From Methanosphaera sp. (GTDB lineage Archaea; Methanobacteriota; Methanobacteria; Methanobacteriales; Methanobacteriaceae), in contig JAFRMD010000052.1 in assembly GCA_017430835.1 (NCBI GenBank), positions 1 to 31,790 of the forward strand: 31,790 nt of DNA, written 5' to 3'. Both the position numbers and the translations under genes were made by a program. Below, in pieces: positions 8,585 to 17,038 of this stretch. A model generated the notes under the pieces. That model was not told the origin of the DNA. It saw nothing but the letters and a program-made list of their open reading frames with translations, and did no database searches. Position 1 is the stretch's first letter. Each line of letters starts with the position of its first letter.

Positions 8585-9466
8585 ATGTTTAATGGAAATT
8601 ATATATTAACAGGAAAAATAGTTTGTGAAACTGGCCTTCATATCGGAGGATCTAATAATAGTATCGAAATTGGTGGTAGTGATAACGTAGTAATTAGAGA
8701 TTCAATTACTAACCTACCGTATATTCCAGGTTCTTCACTAAAAGGTAAAATTAGAAGCCTGCTTGAATTAAATGATGAAGAAATATTTATGAATATAAAA
8801 CACAATAAAGGAGAACCATCCACTCAAGGAATTGTAGCAGATGTATTTGGAAAAGCTTCCGATAAATCAGAGTACAATATTAATACTTCAGATTTAACTC
8901 AAGAATCAGAGGATAAATTAATCCAAATGATTAAAGATTTACAAAACCAAATTGATGAGATGAAAAATTCAACTCAAAATAATGAAACAATTGAAGAAAA
9001 AGATACAAATAATGTCAGTAATCATGAGAATAATCATAGTTCTCCTACAGCATTTGCAAAATTAATAGTCAGAGATTCATATCCAACAGAAAAAACCATT
9101 AAAAAATGGAATGACAATTATGAAGTAGTAAATGGATCAGAACTAAAATATGAAAATACAATTGATAGAATAAAATGCACATCTAATCCACGTAACATTG
9201 AACGAGTACCTATTGAATCCGAGTTTGAATTTGAAATAATCTATGGTATATATAATGACAATGAAAATGAAGTCTATGCTAAAAAAGTATGTAAATTATT
9301 AAATAAAGGACTTAAATTATTAGAAGATAACTATCTTGGAGGTAGTGGAACAAGAGGATTTGGAAGAGTAAGAATAGATGATTTAAAGCTTATAAAACGT
9401 GACAGAAATTATTATGAAAATAATGAAGAAGAAATTGACATAACAGATGAATTTATTAACAAATAG
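8585..9466 (+). CDS. csm3: Csm3, backbone RAMP and target-RNA nuclease
   Basis: Csm3 forms the backbone of the Csm complex and cuts bound target RNA at 6-nt steps. I chose ATG 8585 over an in-frame TTG at 8576 because AGGAGA (8569-8574) is 10 bases from the ATG but adjacent to the TTG. The protein then has 293 residues. IEIGGSDNVVIRDS places an Asp at residue 33, matching the catalytic Asp described for Csm3. PYIPGSSLKGKIRSLLE follows, and LGGSGTRGFGRVRI is the Gly-rich RAMP loop near the end. Residues about 97-155 form an acidic, Asn/Glu-rich, partly coiled-coil insertion (contains KLIQMIKDLQNQIDEMKNS) before AKLIVRDSYP; Csm3 is usually about 200-250 residues, so this explains the extra length. 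Confidence 0.96.
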   Translation: MFNGNYILTGKIVCETGLHIGGSNNSIEIGGSDNVVIRDSITNLPYIPGSSLKGKIRSLLELNDEEIFMNIKHNKGEPSTQGIVADVFGKASDKSEYNINTSDLTQESEDKLIQMIKDLQNQIDEMKNSTQNNETIEEKDTNNVSNHENNHSSPTAFAKLIVRDSYPTEKTIKKWNDNYEVVNGSELKYENTIDRIKCTSNPRNIERVPIESEFEFEIIYGIYNDNENEVYAKKVCKLLNKGLKLLEDNYLGGSGTRGFGRVRIDDLKLIKRDRNYYENNEEEIDITDEFINK

Positions 9467-9490
9467 AACAAAATAGGATGAATGATAAAA

Positions 9491-10432
9491 ATGATTATTT
9501 ATATCAATCCAAAAAGTACATTCCCACACCTACATTCAGATACAATCTTCGGTGCATTATGTAAAGTATTGTCAGAGTTTTATCCAAACTTCATGGATGA
9601 GTTAATAAATGACTTTGAAAATAAGCCACCATTTATATTATCATCCACATACCCCTACATTCAATTAGAAAATAGTAAAAAACATTTACTTCCTAAAATC
9701 AACATAGTAAGCAAGGTTACAAGTAATAATCCAAACACGATAACCCAAGCAAAAAAATATAAAAAAGTCAAATATCTTGATGAAGAAATATTCCTTGATT
9801 TAATACATGGAACGTTAACCTCAAATGATATAATACATGATATAGATGAGTATACTATTAAATCAAATATCCTAACAAAAGAAAACTATGGAGATTATAA
9901 GTATACAAGTACAGTTCAACATAACAATATAATCCACAGAATCAATGATTCATCATTAAATGTATTTTATACGGAAGGGCTTCAATTTAAGAACATGGGA
10001 TTATACTTCCTATTAAAAATATATGATAAAAAGTATGAGAAGATAATTAAAACAGGACTAAAACTACTACAAGATAGAGGATTTGGTGCAAATATATCTA
10101 CAGGTCATGGACAATTCACCCATACAATAGAGGAAAACTCTGAATTTGAAGAAAAACTACTGGCTAATGAAGGAGAAAAAATTGTCACTTTATCCCGTTA
10201 CATACCAACAGCTACTGAAATCAAAAAAATTGATAGTGATTCATCCTATTCCATAGCTTCAAAAAGAGGAATTAATTCCAACGGTGAATTAAAAAAGAAA
10301 ATAAGCTTCTTTGAAGAAGGATCAATATTTACATTTAAACAGGAATATTATGGTAAATTAACCGACGTGAGTACAATAACACCTGCTATAGAATATGGTT
10401 ATGCATTTGCCGTAAAAATAGGGGGTAAATAA
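9491..10432 (+). CDS. csm4: Csm4, RAMP subunit at crRNA 5' end
   Basis: Csm4 binds the crRNA 5' handle and bridges to Cas10. The N-terminal MIIYINPKSTFPHLHSDT is followed by IFGALCKVLSEFYP, the family's typical opening, and LLQDRGFGANISTGHGQF is the Gly-rich loop. With this start it has 313 residues, normal for Csm4. The ATG at 9482 is possible, but the AGGATG Shine-Dalgarno (9475-9480) is only one base from it and 10 from 9491, so I prefer the latter. It lies between csm3 and csm5 with a three-base gap to csm5. Confidence 0.92.
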   Translation: MIIYINPKSTFPHLHSDTIFGALCKVLSEFYPNFMDELINDFENKPPFILSSTYPYIQLENSKKHLLPKINIVSKVTSNNPNTITQAKKYKKVKYLDEEIFLDLIHGTLTSNDIIHDIDEYTIKSNILTKENYGDYKYTSTVQHNNIIHRINDSSLNVFYTEGLQFKNMGLYFLLKIYDKKYEKIIKTGLKLLQDRGFGANISTGHGQFTHTIEENSEFEEKLLANEGEKIVTLSRYIPTATEIKKIDSDSSYSIASKRGINSNGELKKKISFFEEGSIFTFKQEYYGKLTDVSTITPAIEYGYAFAVKIGGK

Positions 10433-10435
10433 GAT

Positions 10436-11566
10436 ATGAAATATAATTATAATTTAAGTGTATTAACACCAACACACATTGGTGATGGTAGTTCATATAG
10501 TAATAAGGAATATTATGTTAAAGAGGATAATTTATATTATAAAATTAACAATAAACGTTCTAGCAGGAAAGTTAATTATATATTTAAATTAAATCTAAAT
10601 GAATATCTAAAAAACATATCACCAGAAAACCAAGAAGACTTCTTAAATAAACTATCAAAAAATACCATTAACAATCAAGAAAAAGAAGAAATAGCCTTTG
10701 AAAAATACATTGAAAAACATCCAGATATTATAAAATACTATGATTATAAAACAATAGAAATAACTAAAAAAGTCGAAAATGATGGGATTAAACATCCGAC
10801 AAGAATCAACTCAACCATAAAAAATACCAATAACAAAGCATATATTCCAGGCTCATCAATAAAAGGTGCAATTAGAACAGCAATTATATATGATTATTTA
10901 GATAAAAAAAATCCCAGAAACCAAAGAGATTATGAAATTATCTGCAACTGTCCAGAAATTGATGAAATTATGAAAAATATCAGCATATCCGATTCATCAG
11001 AATATAAAAATAATATAAGAACAGTTCAAATACTCCCATTTACACTCACTCAAGAAGATGATAAAAATAGTAATCGTGATGAAAAAAAGGGCGATATGTA
11101 TAATGCAATAGAATGTATCTACAATCCATATAATTTGAATGTTGAAATCACATTATATGAGGATAATCCATTAACAATGGAATATATCCAGGACTGTCTA
11201 CGGTTATTTAATTATGATTATATAGACCATGAATTAACCTTCTTTGAAGAAATGTATAATAAAGAAAAAGATGAAAATAAAAAAGATAATATAAATCATA
11301 TTATTCAATTTTATGAAGATTTAAAAGGTAAAAATACAAAAACTGCACCACTTATACGACTGGGCGGTAACACTGGATTATTAAGCAAATGTATAGGATT
11401 ACATATGAAAAATAATTATCCAAACTTATATAAACAGATATATAACGATAAAAATAATCCTAAAAAGAAAAAAGATAACAATAATAAGAATGGAGAATAC
11501 CCCAAAGTTAGACAAATCACTCCAAATAACACAGCATTTGGATGGTGTCAACTAAAATCACTATAA
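10436..11566 (+). CDS. csm5: Csm5, RAMP cap subunit
   Basis: Csm5 caps the 3' end of the crRNA in the Csm complex and is linked to crRNA maturation. The 376-residue protein opens LSVLTPTHIGDGSSYSNKEY, the conserved Csm5 start, and carries YIPGSSIKGAIRTAIIYDYL at about 136-155, the RAMP signature. A charged helical stretch (about 270-300) and a Lys/Asn-rich segment (about 340-355) precede TPNNTAFGWCQL at the end. Length is typical. The ATG lies three bases after the csm4 stop with GGGGG upstream. Its 3' end is followed by a clear TGGAGG site for the next gene. Confidence 0.93.
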   Translation: MKYNYNLSVLTPTHIGDGSSYSNKEYYVKEDNLYYKINNKRSSRKVNYIFKLNLNEYLKNISPENQEDFLNKLSKNTINNQEKEEIAFEKYIEKHPDIIKYYDYKTIEITKKVENDGIKHPTRINSTIKNTNNKAYIPGSSIKGAIRTAIIYDYLDKKNPRNQRDYEIICNCPEIDEIMKNISISDSSEYKNNIRTVQILPFTLTQEDDKNSNRDEKKGDMYNAIECIYNPYNLNVEITLYEDNPLTMEYIQDCLRLFNYDYIDHELTFFEEMYNKEKDENKKDNINHIIQFYEDLKGKNTKTAPLIRLGGNTGLLSKCIGLHMKNNYPNLYKQIYNDKNNPKKKKDNNNKNGEYPKVRQITPNNTAFGWCQLKSL

Positions 11567-11580
11567 ATGGAGGAAAATAT

Positions 11581-12807
11581 ATGAACAGAACATTTATAAT
11601 TACGGTAGGTAAGGGTAAAAAAGAAGAGGATATAATCAACTTAGCAAAAGGATTTGCAACATTTTTAAATGATTTTTATCCGGAAAAAACAGTATTCGTA
11701 GGATCCAAGGATTCTAAAAGAACAGTTGAATTAATAAAAAATGAATTTGAAAAAATAAATGGTCAACCATTTCCAATCAATAATGATTCTTTTCATGAAT
11801 TAAAAGATATTGATGATGTTCAAAAAATATTTGACGAAATAGCCCAAATTATTGAAGATAATGATAATTCACAAATATTTATCAATTTCACCAGTGGTAC
11901 TAAGTCAATGTCACTGGCTGCAGGATTATGTTCTGTCATATATAAAACAACACTTTTATCACTTAGTGGTGATCGTAACGAAGAGGGAGTAGTTGATAAT
12001 CAAAAAAGTACATACAAAAGAAATAACCTTTACAGAGTCTATGATAAACTAAACATTGAAAAGATGAAAAAATACTTCAATATTTATCGTTTTGAAGAAG
12101 CAAAAGAAATATTATGTGACATCGCAGATATTAACGCTAAAGAGTCATACAATCTACTTTTTGACTACTATGACAAATGGGATAAATTCAATCATGGAAT
12201 GAAACTTGATGTTATCAACAGTGATAACTTCAATGATGAATACTTTAAAGAACAATTTAAGAAAAACCAGGAAGCCATCAAAGTATTAAAAAGAAATCAA
12301 GATGATAATCAGGACTATTATATACTGGCAGATTTAATAAACAATTCCCAGCGAAGATTTGAAGAAAATAAATATGATGATGCTGTTGCAAGATTATATA
12401 GATCCATTGAACTTATTGCACAGATAAAGTTACAGAAAACATATAACATAGATAGTGCACAAATCAAAGTAGAAACATTAAAAGATAAAGTACCTGATGA
12501 ATATTACAATAATCTACTTAAAACAAGTAACAAAAATGGTATATTGAAATTTCCCCTATGGAAAAATTATGAATTATTATCCAATTTAAATGATTCATTA
12601 GGTAAATCATTTAAAGAAAATGAAGAATTAGATGAAATACTAAAAGCTAGAAACAAATCAATACTTGCACATGGTAAAAAATGTATTAGTAAAGAAAAAT
12701 ATGAAGATATGAAAAAAAATACAATCAAACTGGCAAAAATATTAAATGAAAATATAGAAGAGTATATGAATCAATGTAAATTTCCAAAATTCAAACTAGA
12801 GGAGTAA
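11581..12807 (+). CDS. CARF-HEPN effector of the TIGR02710 type (Csm6-like)
   Basis: Ancillary RNases of type III systems sense cyclic oligoadenylate through a CARF domain and cut RNA with a HEPN domain. The N-terminal half begins with the strand FIITVGKGKKE and holds INFTSGTKSMSLAAGL at 101-116, the CARF ligand-binding signature. The C-terminal half contains AVARLYRSIELIAQIKL and ARNKSILAHG, in which Arg 357 and His 364 form an R-x6-H motif of the HEPN type. The overall arrangement recalls the Cas02710/TIGR02710 family rather than classical Csm6. I chose ATG 11581 (408 residues) over an upstream ATG at 11542 inside csm5, because TGGAGG (11568-11573) serves 11581. The catalytic reading is by motif only. 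Confidence 0.82.
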   Translation: MNRTFIITVGKGKKEEDIINLAKGFATFLNDFYPEKTVFVGSKDSKRTVELIKNEFEKINGQPFPINNDSFHELKDIDDVQKIFDEIAQIIEDNDNSQIFINFTSGTKSMSLAAGLCSVIYKTTLLSLSGDRNEEGVVDNQKSTYKRNNLYRVYDKLNIEKMKKYFNIYRFEEAKEILCDIADINAKESYNLLFDYYDKWDKFNHGMKLDVINSDNFNDEYFKEQFKKNQEAIKVLKRNQDDNQDYYILADLINNSQRRFEENKYDDAVARLYRSIELIAQIKLQKTYNIDSAQIKVETLKDKVPDEYYNNLLKTSNKNGILKFPLWKNYELLSNLNDSLGKSFKENEELDEILKARNKSILAHGKKCISKEKYEDMKKNTIKLAKILNENIEEYMNQCKFPKFKLEE

Positions 12808-12811
12808 AAAA

Positions 12812-13468
12812 ATGAATGTAAATACTGGCTACTTACTACTCAAAACAGATAAAAAAATTACAGAATCCGCAACAAAATTAAGAGGTTATATCGGAAGACA
12901 ATTTCAAGATAACCTCATACTACATAATCATGAAAACCAAGATTTAATATACTCATATCCACTAGTACAGTATAAAATTATTGAAAATAATGCCATCCTC
13001 TATGGTTTAGAAGAAGGACTAAGTACAATAAAAGAAATCTCAAGTGACATCAATGAATTAAAACTAACTAATACATACCAAATAAAAGAAAAAATATTAT
13101 ACGAGAAAGAATTTGAACTAGAAGAATCCAATAAACTACATCAATATCAATTTGTAACACCATGGATAGCATTAAATCAGAAAAATTACCAAAAATATAA
13201 AAAAATAAGCAATCAAAAAGAATGTAAAATCTTTTTAAATAAAATACTCATAGGAAACATATTATCAATGGCAAAAAGCTTTGGAATAATGGTTGAAAAA
13301 AGATTAATAGTAAAAAGTTTCTTAAATATTACAGATGTAACATACAAATCAGTAGTACTAAAAGCATTCACCGGGGAATTTCAGACAAACTTCAAATTAC
13401 CCGATTACATGGGATTAGGAAAAGGAGTAAGCCATGGATATGGGACAATAATTAATAATAAAATATAG
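12812..13468 (+). CDS. cas6: Cas6 (Cas6b-like) crRNA-processing endoribonuclease
   Basis: Cas6 cuts the repeat in precursor crRNA to leave the 8-nt 5' handle. The 218-residue protein has KLRGYIGRQF at 22-31, a histidine pair at 38 and 40, YSYPLVQYKII from Tyr 47, a central EEGLSTI segment, and the Gly-rich loop GLGKGVSHGYG at 201-211. This fits the Cas6b family described in Methanococcus, for which, as I recall, catalysis was assigned to His and Tyr residues at this part of the chain. It is the last gene of the csm operon (AGAGGAG upstream, four bases after the effector gene) and is followed by leader 2. A single Cas6 probably serves both arrays, as the repeats differ at only two positions. 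Confidence 0.85.
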   Translation: MNVNTGYLLLKTDKKITESATKLRGYIGRQFQDNLILHNHENQDLIYSYPLVQYKIIENNAILYGLEEGLSTIKEISSDINELKLTNTYQIKEKILYEKEFELEESNKLHQYQFVTPWIALNQKNYQKYKKISNQKECKIFLNKILIGNILSMAKSFGIMVEKRLIVKSFLNITDVTYKSVVLKAFTGEFQTNFKLPDYMGLGKGVSHGYGTIINNKI

Positions 13469-13520
13469 TTAATCATTTAATGATACAAGTTATAACTAAT
13501 TATTCATAAGTACAATGATA

Positions 13521-13629
13521 AGTTGGAAACCACCCATTGATTATCTATCATTTTTTGGTTTCCAACATAACATTTAATAAAGAGCAAGGATAATATATCA
13601 AATCAAGAAAATATTGAAAAAAGTAGGCT
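13521..13629 (+). promoter_or_regulatory. Leader of CRISPR array 2
   Basis: This is the mirror counterpart of leader 1. CCAACATAACATTTAATAAA, GAGCAAGG, TAATATATC, an A-rich run and GTAGGCT directly against the first repeat line up with the minus strand of 768-875. A perfect 10-bp inverted repeat, GTTGGAAACC (13522-13531) and GGTTTCCAAC (13557-13566), occupies its distal part. The bases just before it, ACAATGATAAG, resemble the last codons and stop of cas1 on the other side (ACAAATGGTAAG), suggesting that the leader was copied together with the cas1 tail. 13469-13520 shows nothing else. Confidence 0.85.
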
Positions 13630-14322
13630 ATTGAAAAATAGGTTCCACTAAAACAAGGATTACGACTAAATTCATGTTCTAATATGTTAGAAAGCTCATA
13701 TTCATCATTGAAAAATAGGTTCCACTAAAACAAGGATTACGACCGTGCTTTCTGCAACTTTTTGAACAAGGTTGCTTTTTGTATTGAAAAATAGGTTCCA
13801 CTAAAACAAGGATTACGACTCTTTAATATCTATAATATCGTATTCAAACATTGTAATTGAAAAATAGGTTCCACTAAAACAAGGATTACGACCTTTTGAT
13901 AAATAACAGTCTTTGACCGCCGTTTTTATCTCCATTGAAAAATAAGTTCCACTAAAACAAGGATTACGACTAGAACACTTTCTTATTAACTGGGTGTCCC
14001 GTTTCTTCAAAAATTGAAAAATAGGTTCCACTAAAACAAGGATTACGACTTAGCTTTATTTTATCTTTATTGGCTAATTCTATATTATTCTATTGAAAAA
14101 TAGGTTCCACTAAAACAAGGATTACGACAATAATAATAATAAATTGAAAAATAGGTTCCAGTAAAACAAGGATTATGACTTTTTGGTTATTATTTTCGTT
14201 TTAAACAATCCTTAAAATTGAAAAATACTTCCAATAAAACAAGATTTACGATTATTTTACAATCTCTAGATATAACCATTATTAAACATTGAAAAAAAAT
14301 TCCGGTAAAATAAGCATTAGAC
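13630..14322 (+). CRISPR. CRISPR array 2 with degenerate far end
   Basis: Ten repeats start at 13630, 13707, 13783, 13856, 13934, 14013, 14092, 14143, 14217 and 14288. The consensus is 37 bp, beginning ATTGAAAAATAGGTTCC and ending GGATTACGAC; it differs from array 1 at two positions. The repeat at 13934 has one change. The last three (14143, 14217, 14288) accumulate substitutions and shrink to 36 and 35 bp, which marks the trailer end and confirms rightward transcription from the leader at 13521-13629. Spacers are 35-42 bp, except one of only 14 bp at 14129-14142 (TAAT-rich). An open frame running through the repeats on the minus strand is not a gene. Confidence 0.97.
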
Positions 14323-14508
14323 TATCCAAAAAGATCATGATTTTTAAGTATTTCTTCTTTGAAAGTCTTGTTTTAAATCGATTTTTTAGAATACTTCAAA
14401 ATATCTTTTTAAAACAATCATATATTAAATATCTAAAAGAGGAGATTTTATTATGGAGGGTCATATAAATAAATTCATTGACATTAATTTTCATATTTTT
14501 TCTCTTCG
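14323..14508. other. Non-coding gap with an orphan ribosome-binding site
   Basis: This AT-rich stretch lies between the array 2 trailer and the group II intron. AGAGGAGAT stands eight bases before ATG 14453, a good translation start, but the frame runs into intron sequence and would stop after a few codons in the uninterrupted site. The right end, ATTTTCATATTTTTTCTC plus TTCG (to 14508), is the 3' exon of the intron and one arm of the split hairpin. Confidence 0.5.
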
Positions 14509-15383
14509 GTCGGATAAGTTGGGTGGGATTGCTCCCTCTCTTCTCTCCTCAGAACATTACGTGTCCCTTTCAAGACATACGGCTCAAATATATTCTTTAT
14601 CTCGAAATGACATTTAAATTCATCAATTTTGGCACAGGCTTATTACATTGTAATTTGTAGATGCTCTGCTCAATCTTTTTTTAGGGAATGGATTTCCATT
14701 CTTCAAGATATGCAGACTTATTCCGTTTAGCATCCTCCAAAAATTATCAGTATTTTGGCTCAAATACTGCATAAACATTATTTACATAATATTATGTTAC
14801 ACCTCATATTATAATTGATTATAATACTGTGTTAATACACCTGCTATAAGTCAGCATATACTCACATAGTTATATCCTAAATTTTCTATTGTCTTTTGAC
14901 GACGGAGTCTTTTGCTTTCTAGAGCATCATTTACCATACTAGGTTTAAGAACACCAGTTCACATTGTAATCCTCTACAAAATTTTTATTGTGGGTCAAAG
15001 TAGGGCGAACCCTCGTTTTTCTTCTATCATACACGACTAACTTAGGCTCTCCCACTACACCGACAAATATATGGGTTATGCTAAGTGCACATACATAAAG
15101 TGTGCATTGCATATTTACAATACGATAGGTAATCAATATCCTTTCCCACAGCTTACTCTAACGACGCTTATAAAAGTTCATTCATCATTAGCCAATTATT
15201 AGTCTTTCTCAAGCTTCTATTCCATGGATATTTTAATATGATTAGACATTATCTCTCATGCAACTCATATCATCCGTTACCAGTTGATGCAGTTTCGGGC
15301 AAGAATGACCCACATAACTAAGTCAATAATACAACTAAGTTGTATTATGCTGATTTAAAGGAGAAGAAAATTGTTTGTCGCAC
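14509..15383 (-). ncRNA. ORF-less group II intron
   Basis: Read on the minus strand the element starts GTGCGACAAAC at 15383, a group II 5' end, and closes TTATCCGAC at 14509 (3' AC). A 34-nt domain V lies at 14552-14585: GAGCCGTATG, a GAAA tetraloop, an AC bulge, then CACGTAATGTTC. Two bases of its 3' strand (usual ACGGTTC, here AATGTTC) break two base pairs beside the catalytic AGC, so activity is doubtful. There is no reverse-transcriptase frame in the 875 nt. The ends are fixed by comparison with an uninterrupted copy of the site at 19632-19657. About 230 nt of its 5' region match the intron starting at 31549. It may have been mobilised in trans. Confidence 0.85.
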
Positions 15384-15492
15384 TTATATCTGCGTATAGC
15401 GAAGATAAAAAAATACAAAATTACACGCTTGTTGTAAAAGACTATTGAAAGAATCTATGAGAATAGATGTCAGTATAATATGATGAGATGAA

Positions 15493-16440
15493 ATGTATGA
15501 GTTAATTGATGAAAATAATTTAAATCTATGTGGTAAAAGAATATTTAGACAAGCTATAGAACATCCAGAAACAGCATACAAACAAATAGAAATTAGAAAA
15601 ATGTCCAGAAATGAAAAAAAACAGGAGACAACACGTGAACTATTCGGATCCAGAAGCAAAAAAAGCCTTAACAAAGAAGGAGTAACAGAAGCAGGATACA
15701 ATGAACAAATATTTGTAGATAATAAAAACGGACTGATAATAGCTGTTGGCACTCAAATGATGGAAACGATCAGAACAACTAATGCCTTGATTGAATAATC
15801 AGAAGAAAACATCCAAAAAGCATTAAACATAACACCAGAAGAATTCCAAGAACAATGCTCCGACATAGATGTACTGATAGATTAGTGATATTTCATCTAC
15901 GAACAAGTTGAAAAGGCAGAAACAAAGAAACATAACCTTATCTACTGGATAAAGTATTGGTATCCGAAGATAAAGATAAACTTCGAAGACCCAATGACCG
16001 AAAAAAGAACAACAAGAAAAGATATGGAAAAAATGACATGACCTATGATAATAAAAATCATTGCTACATATGTCCCGAAGGACAAATATTCGAACAAAAA
16101 AAGATATGCTACCAATAGACTGAGATAAAATAATATACTACAAAGCAAACTGCTCCCATTGCCTATCAAAAAATAATCCTATCCTCTAAAATGACAACCA
16201 AAGTAATATCAGATTCATAAATGATTCAACCATGAAACTAAAACATCGAATGCACGCACCAGAAACATAAGAAAAATACAAAGACAGGCTGCTAAATGCA
16301 GAACCAAGATTGTATACAACAAATACATACTAAAATTCAGACAATACTATGTAAAATGATAAAAAGTGCAAAAATAGGATAATTAACATGGCAACAGCAC
16401 AAAACCTGATAAAAATCACAATATAGAACAAAACCTACTA
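15493..16440 (+). pseudogene. Decayed IS1182-like DDE transposase
   Basis: Pieces of one transposase can be followed left to right across several stops and frame changes. A 101-codon open part (15493-15798) contains GVTEAGYNEQIFVDNKNGLI and a preceding basic helix. It is followed by ITPEEFQEQCSDIDVLID, two stops, IYEQVEKAETKKHNLI and YWYPKIKINFEDP. Then come a shifted HCYICPEGQIFEQKK, a Cys-rich piece NCSHC, and weak traces to about 16440. The order (GYNEQ-VD core, central linker, CYICPEGQ, Cys cluster) is that of IS1182-type transposases. The 5' third of the gene is missing or unrecognisable; the intron and hairpin lie just upstream. No inverted repeats were identified. Not functional. Confidence 0.75.
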
Positions 16441-17038
16441 AAAGAAAACACATTATCCATAGAAAGAAAATATTAAAATACAAAAAAATATATAATAAAT
16501 ATATCAAGTTCAACTCTGACAAATGTGACAACTACAATTATCTTTCAAAATGTGATTGTCGTACATCCTCTACGAAATAAAAAAATTTCATATCCAAAAT
16601 ATTTATTTCTAATTGTATATTTCTATTCTATATTGATTAAATCGGAAAAATATCAAATGGAAAATGAATGGAGGTATATTATTCAATGTATAGAAAAATT
16701 TGAAGATTTTGATTATAAATTATCATATCAAAAAATTAGTGCAATGTATATGGGTTAAAAATATCTACAGAAAGTAAAAATAAGTTAATTGGATTATGTA
16801 AAAGAATAATATTAAATTATATCAAATGAATGTAACTTTAAAATCAATAAAATAATCTAAATAATCACATTATTAATCAAATGGGCACTATTATTTATAT
16901 TAATGTTATAAAAAATAATATTAATTAGCTATTAGTAAAGTATATTATTATTATCAAACCAATTAATATACATACATTTATATATGAATAATATCATAAT
17001 GCTTAAGAGAGTATTTGAAAATAATATTGGGGTGGATT
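16441..17038. other. Non-coding gap with a DUF2971-like C-terminal scrap
   Basis: No complete gene is seen. A plus-strand frame ending at 16758 carries KSEKYQMENEWRYI and, before the stop, KISAMYMG. Together these look like the end of a DUF2971 protein (usual form: KS..W..E.EWR...I..IYLG), a family often found in defence-rich regions. There is no start or upstream domain, so it is a remnant. 16760-17010 is AT-only filler that probably holds the promoter of the next gene; a GGGGTGG site (17029-17035) belongs to that gene. Confidence 0.45.

Noticed and set aside
13813..14031. 72-codon minus-strand open frame
   Set aside because: It runs through CRISPR repeats and spacers; the translated repeat appears twice in it. 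It is an array artefact.
14453..14619. Plus-strand frame with a good ribosome-binding site starting MEGHINKF
   Set aside because: It reads into antisense intron sequence and stops; with the intron removed the frame ends after a few codons. At most a broken gene start.
14945..15136. 63-codon frame inside the intron
   Set aside because: It lies in the folded 5' domain of the group II intron and shows no reverse-transcriptase or maturase motif.
16525..16758. 77-codon frame as a complete small gene
   Set aside because: No ribosome-binding site and a random-looking first half; only the DUF2971-like end is meaningful, so it is treated as a scrap.
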